From assembly GCA_963728925.1 (NCBI GenBank), contig CAVSMB010000002.1, positions 186,001-250,000 of the forward strand: a DNA stretch of 64,000 bases, written 5' to 3'. The notes under the pieces are model-generated. The model searched no databases, was not told the origin of the DNA, and saw nothing but the letters and a program-made list of their open reading frames with translations. The position numbers were made by a program, and so were the translations under genes. Positions 62,646 through 64,000 of this stretch are shown in pieces. The DNA is from JBBPZA01 sp963728925. Its GTDB lineage: Bacteria; Actinomycetota; Thermoleophilia; Solirubrobacterales; Solirubrobacteraceae. Positions within the stretch are counted from its first letter, which is position 1; each line of letters opens with the position of its first letter.

Positions 62646-63056
62646 ATGCCCGAGACTCAAAGCCCCGGAAGCACGCGAACCGTGACCATGTACCCGACCC
62701 TGCGCTACCGCGATGCCGGCGCGGCGATCGCCTGGCTCGGCGAGGCCTTCGGCTTCGAGCGCCAGCTCGTCGTCCCTGGCGAGGATGGGCGCGTCGTCCA
62801 CGCCGAACTGCGTCTCGGAGACGGCATAGTCATGCTCGGCAGCGTGAGCGACGGCAGCGACGGGCGGCTCGCGCACCCGGAGGGCACCACCGGCGTGTAC
62901 GTCGCCCTCGATGACGTCGATGCGCTCTACGCGCGGGCGCGGGCAGCCGGCGCGCCGATGGTGCGCGACAAGCAGGAGACCGACTACGGCTCGACCGAGT
63001 TCACGACCCGCGACCCCGAGGGCAACACCTGGAGCTTCGGCACCTACCGCCCGTGA
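62646..63056 (+). CDS. VOC-family (glyoxalase/bleomycin-resistance-like) protein
   Basis: 136 residues: PTLRYRDAGAAIAWLGEAFG, HAELRLGDGIVMLGSVSDG, TGVYVALDDVDALYARARAAG and FTTRDPEGNTWSFGTYRP. A single-domain VOC protein of the PhnB-like group; the Glu/His metal ligands are only partly visible, and the substrate is unknown. GAGGAGGT precedes ATG 62646. Confidence 0.88.
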   Translation: MPETQSPGSTRTVTMYPTLRYRDAGAAIAWLGEAFGFERQLVVPGEDGRVVHAELRLGDGIVMLGSVSDGSDGRLAHPEGTTGVYVALDDVDALYARARAAGAPMVRDKQETDYGSTEFTTRDPEGNTWSFGTYRP

Positions 63057-63104
63057 CGGCCACTCGGCTGCGGTGACGGCGGCCCGGCTCGGCGCACCAC
63101 TCGC

Positions 63105-64000
63105 TCAGGCCGTGGCCGACAGCGCGAGCCCGTCCGCGATCACCGCGACGAGCGCCTCGACCGCACGTGCATCGAACTGCCGGCCGGCCAGGCGCCGGCA
63201 CTCCGCTATCGCCTCGGCCGGCTGCATCCGCGGGCTGTACGGGCGCAGGGCGGTCATGACGTCGTAGGCGTCGGCAACGGCCATCAGCGCAGCGCCCTCG
63301 GGGATCTCGCCCGCCCCGAGGCCGTAGGGATAGCCGAGCCCGTCCGGGCGCTCGTGGTGCCCGCGCACCCACTCGACCTGCTCGGGCGCGAGCACGTCGG
63401 AGACGATCTCCGCGCCGATCGCGGCGTGGCGCTGAATCTCGTCGTACTCCTCCTTCGTCAGCGGCCCGGGCTTGAGGAGGATCTCGTCCGCGACCCCGAT
63501 CTTGCCGACGTCGTGGACGAGGGCAGCCTCGTAGAGCATGGCGATTCGGTCCGGGCTCCAGCCGCGGAGGTGCGCCATCGCCTCGGTGAGCGAGGCGACG
63601 CGCTCGGAGTGATGGCGGGTGGCGTGGTCCTTCGCGTCGATCGAGCGCGCCAGCGCCCGGATGCCGAGCAGCGCATGCGAGCGCTCGAGCTGGGCGGTGC
63701 GTTCCTCGGCCGAGAGCTCCTGCACCACGTCGGGGTCATAGATCCACGCGACGTCGCGGCCGTGGGCCTTGCTCCAATACAGCGCGCCGTCGGCGAAGCG
63801 CACGAGCGCGTCGGCGTCGACGGCCGTCTCGAGGTCCGACACGCCAGCCGATACCGTCACCTGGACGCCGTGGGGAAGCGTCGCGCGGGCGACGGCCGCA
63901 CGGGCCCGCTCGATGATCGCCAGCGCGTCCATGTGCGCGCACTCGGGCAGCAGCACCGCGAACTCGTCGCCTCCGATCCGCGCGAGCACGTCCTCGTCGC
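63105..64000 (-). CDS. GGDEF/HD-GYP signalling protein, C-terminal part (5' end outside window)
   Basis: The minus frame is open to the window edge, so the start is beyond 64000. The visible part starts in a GGDEF domain (RIGGDEFAVLLPE, intact active site) and continues into an HD-GYP domain: KDHATRHHSERVASLTEA, LVHDVGKIGVADEILLKPG, HHERPDGLGYPYGL and VADAYDVMTALRPYS. GGDEF makes and HD-GYP degrades cyclic di-GMP. Any sensor domain is not visible. Confidence 0.92.
   Translation of the reverse strand, partial: DEDVLARIGGDEFAVLLPECAHMDALAIIERARAAVARATLPHGVQVTVSAGVSDLETAVDADALVRFADGALYWSKAHGRDVAWIYDPDVVQELSAEERTAQLERSHALLGIRALARSIDAKDHATRHHSERVASLTEAMAHLRGWSPDRIAMLYEAALVHDVGKIGVADEILLKPGPLTKEEYDEIQRHAAIGAEIVSDVLAPEQVEWVRGHHERPDGLGYPYGLGAGEIPEGAALMAVADAYDVMTALRPYSPRMQPAEAIAECRRLAGRQFDARAVEALVAVIADGLALSATA

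Overview
The window is GC-rich (clearly well above 65% by eye) and uses GTG and TTG starts freely. Adjacent genes often share 1-8 bases, typically as ATGA or GTGA overlaps. Many genes appear to be leaderless, with a TAnnnT -10 box 6-9 nt before the start codon. These traits, plus the gene content (GH63 glucosidase, acidic-tailed DEAD helicase, MalT-like LuxR regulators, split MogA/CcmABC/HemACD operon), point to a high-GC actinobacterium, most likely class Thermoleophilia (Solirubrobacterales-like). The taxonomy is inference from gene style and not proven here.

Layout. 0-1.5 kb: HAD hydrolase end and a CPBP membrane protease. 1.9-3.2 kb: a graveyard of transposase and regulator fragments (ISNCY, IS110, LuxR/MalT), including a small in-place inversion. 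3.4-6.1 kb: GH63 glycosidase with a truncated mreB abutting its 3' end. 6.9-11.3 kb: an intact IS110-family element and a three-gene recombinase cassette (DUF5372-DUF6788-large serine recombinase). 11.6-13.3 kb: L,D-transpeptidase, pyrE and tRNA-Arg(CCU). 13.3-15.9 kb: remnant of an island integrated in that tRNA, flanked by a 46-bp direct repeat of the tRNA 5' half, with an integrase stub, an IS1182 fragment and an unknown membrane protein. 16.4-19.8 kb: catalase, a small membrane protein and a ClC channel. 19.9-25.9 kb: a complete peptide-type ABC importer (permease, binding protein, permease, two ATPases). 25.9-35.7 kb: housekeeping genes (YbaK, D-aminoacyl-tRNA deacylase, GalT-like, GNAT, TlpA, helicase, BirA, SAM hydroxide adenosyltransferase, NDH-2). 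35.7-43.8 kb: one of the most coherent parts, a run of tightly overlapping minus-strand genes for siroheme, molybdenum cofactor, cytochrome c maturation and heme (met8-moaC; mogA-orf90-ccmABCD-hemA-hemC-cobA/hemD).

43.9-61.4 kb is accessory. It holds an AraC/GH15 chimera and an aromatic-ring monooxygenase with a flavin-type partner at 45.9-48.0 kb. A stress-type cluster follows (universal stress protein, zinc peptidase, HdeD, AI-2E exporter, small charged protein, amphi-Trp protein) whose intergenic regions share a palindrome, TCACGC-N5-GCGTGA. Next come a large MalT-like LuxR regulator and a TetR / FAH-hydrolase / extradiol dioxygenase cluster. The TetR operator candidate recurs in front of the monooxygenase 12 kb away, so the two loci probably form one meta-cleavage aromatic-degradation regulon. 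A rhomboid protease gene is split into two oppositely oriented pieces, 1.9 kb apart, by an apparent inversion. 61.5-64 kb: tRNA-Glu(UUC), an AraC regulator, a glyoxalase-like protein and the end of a GGDEF/HD-GYP protein.

The most interesting items are the shared palindrome regulon, the TetR regulon spanning two loci, the tRNA 5'-half island scar, the rhomboid-splitting inversion, and the recombinase cassette. No CRISPR array, rRNA or complete prophage was seen.
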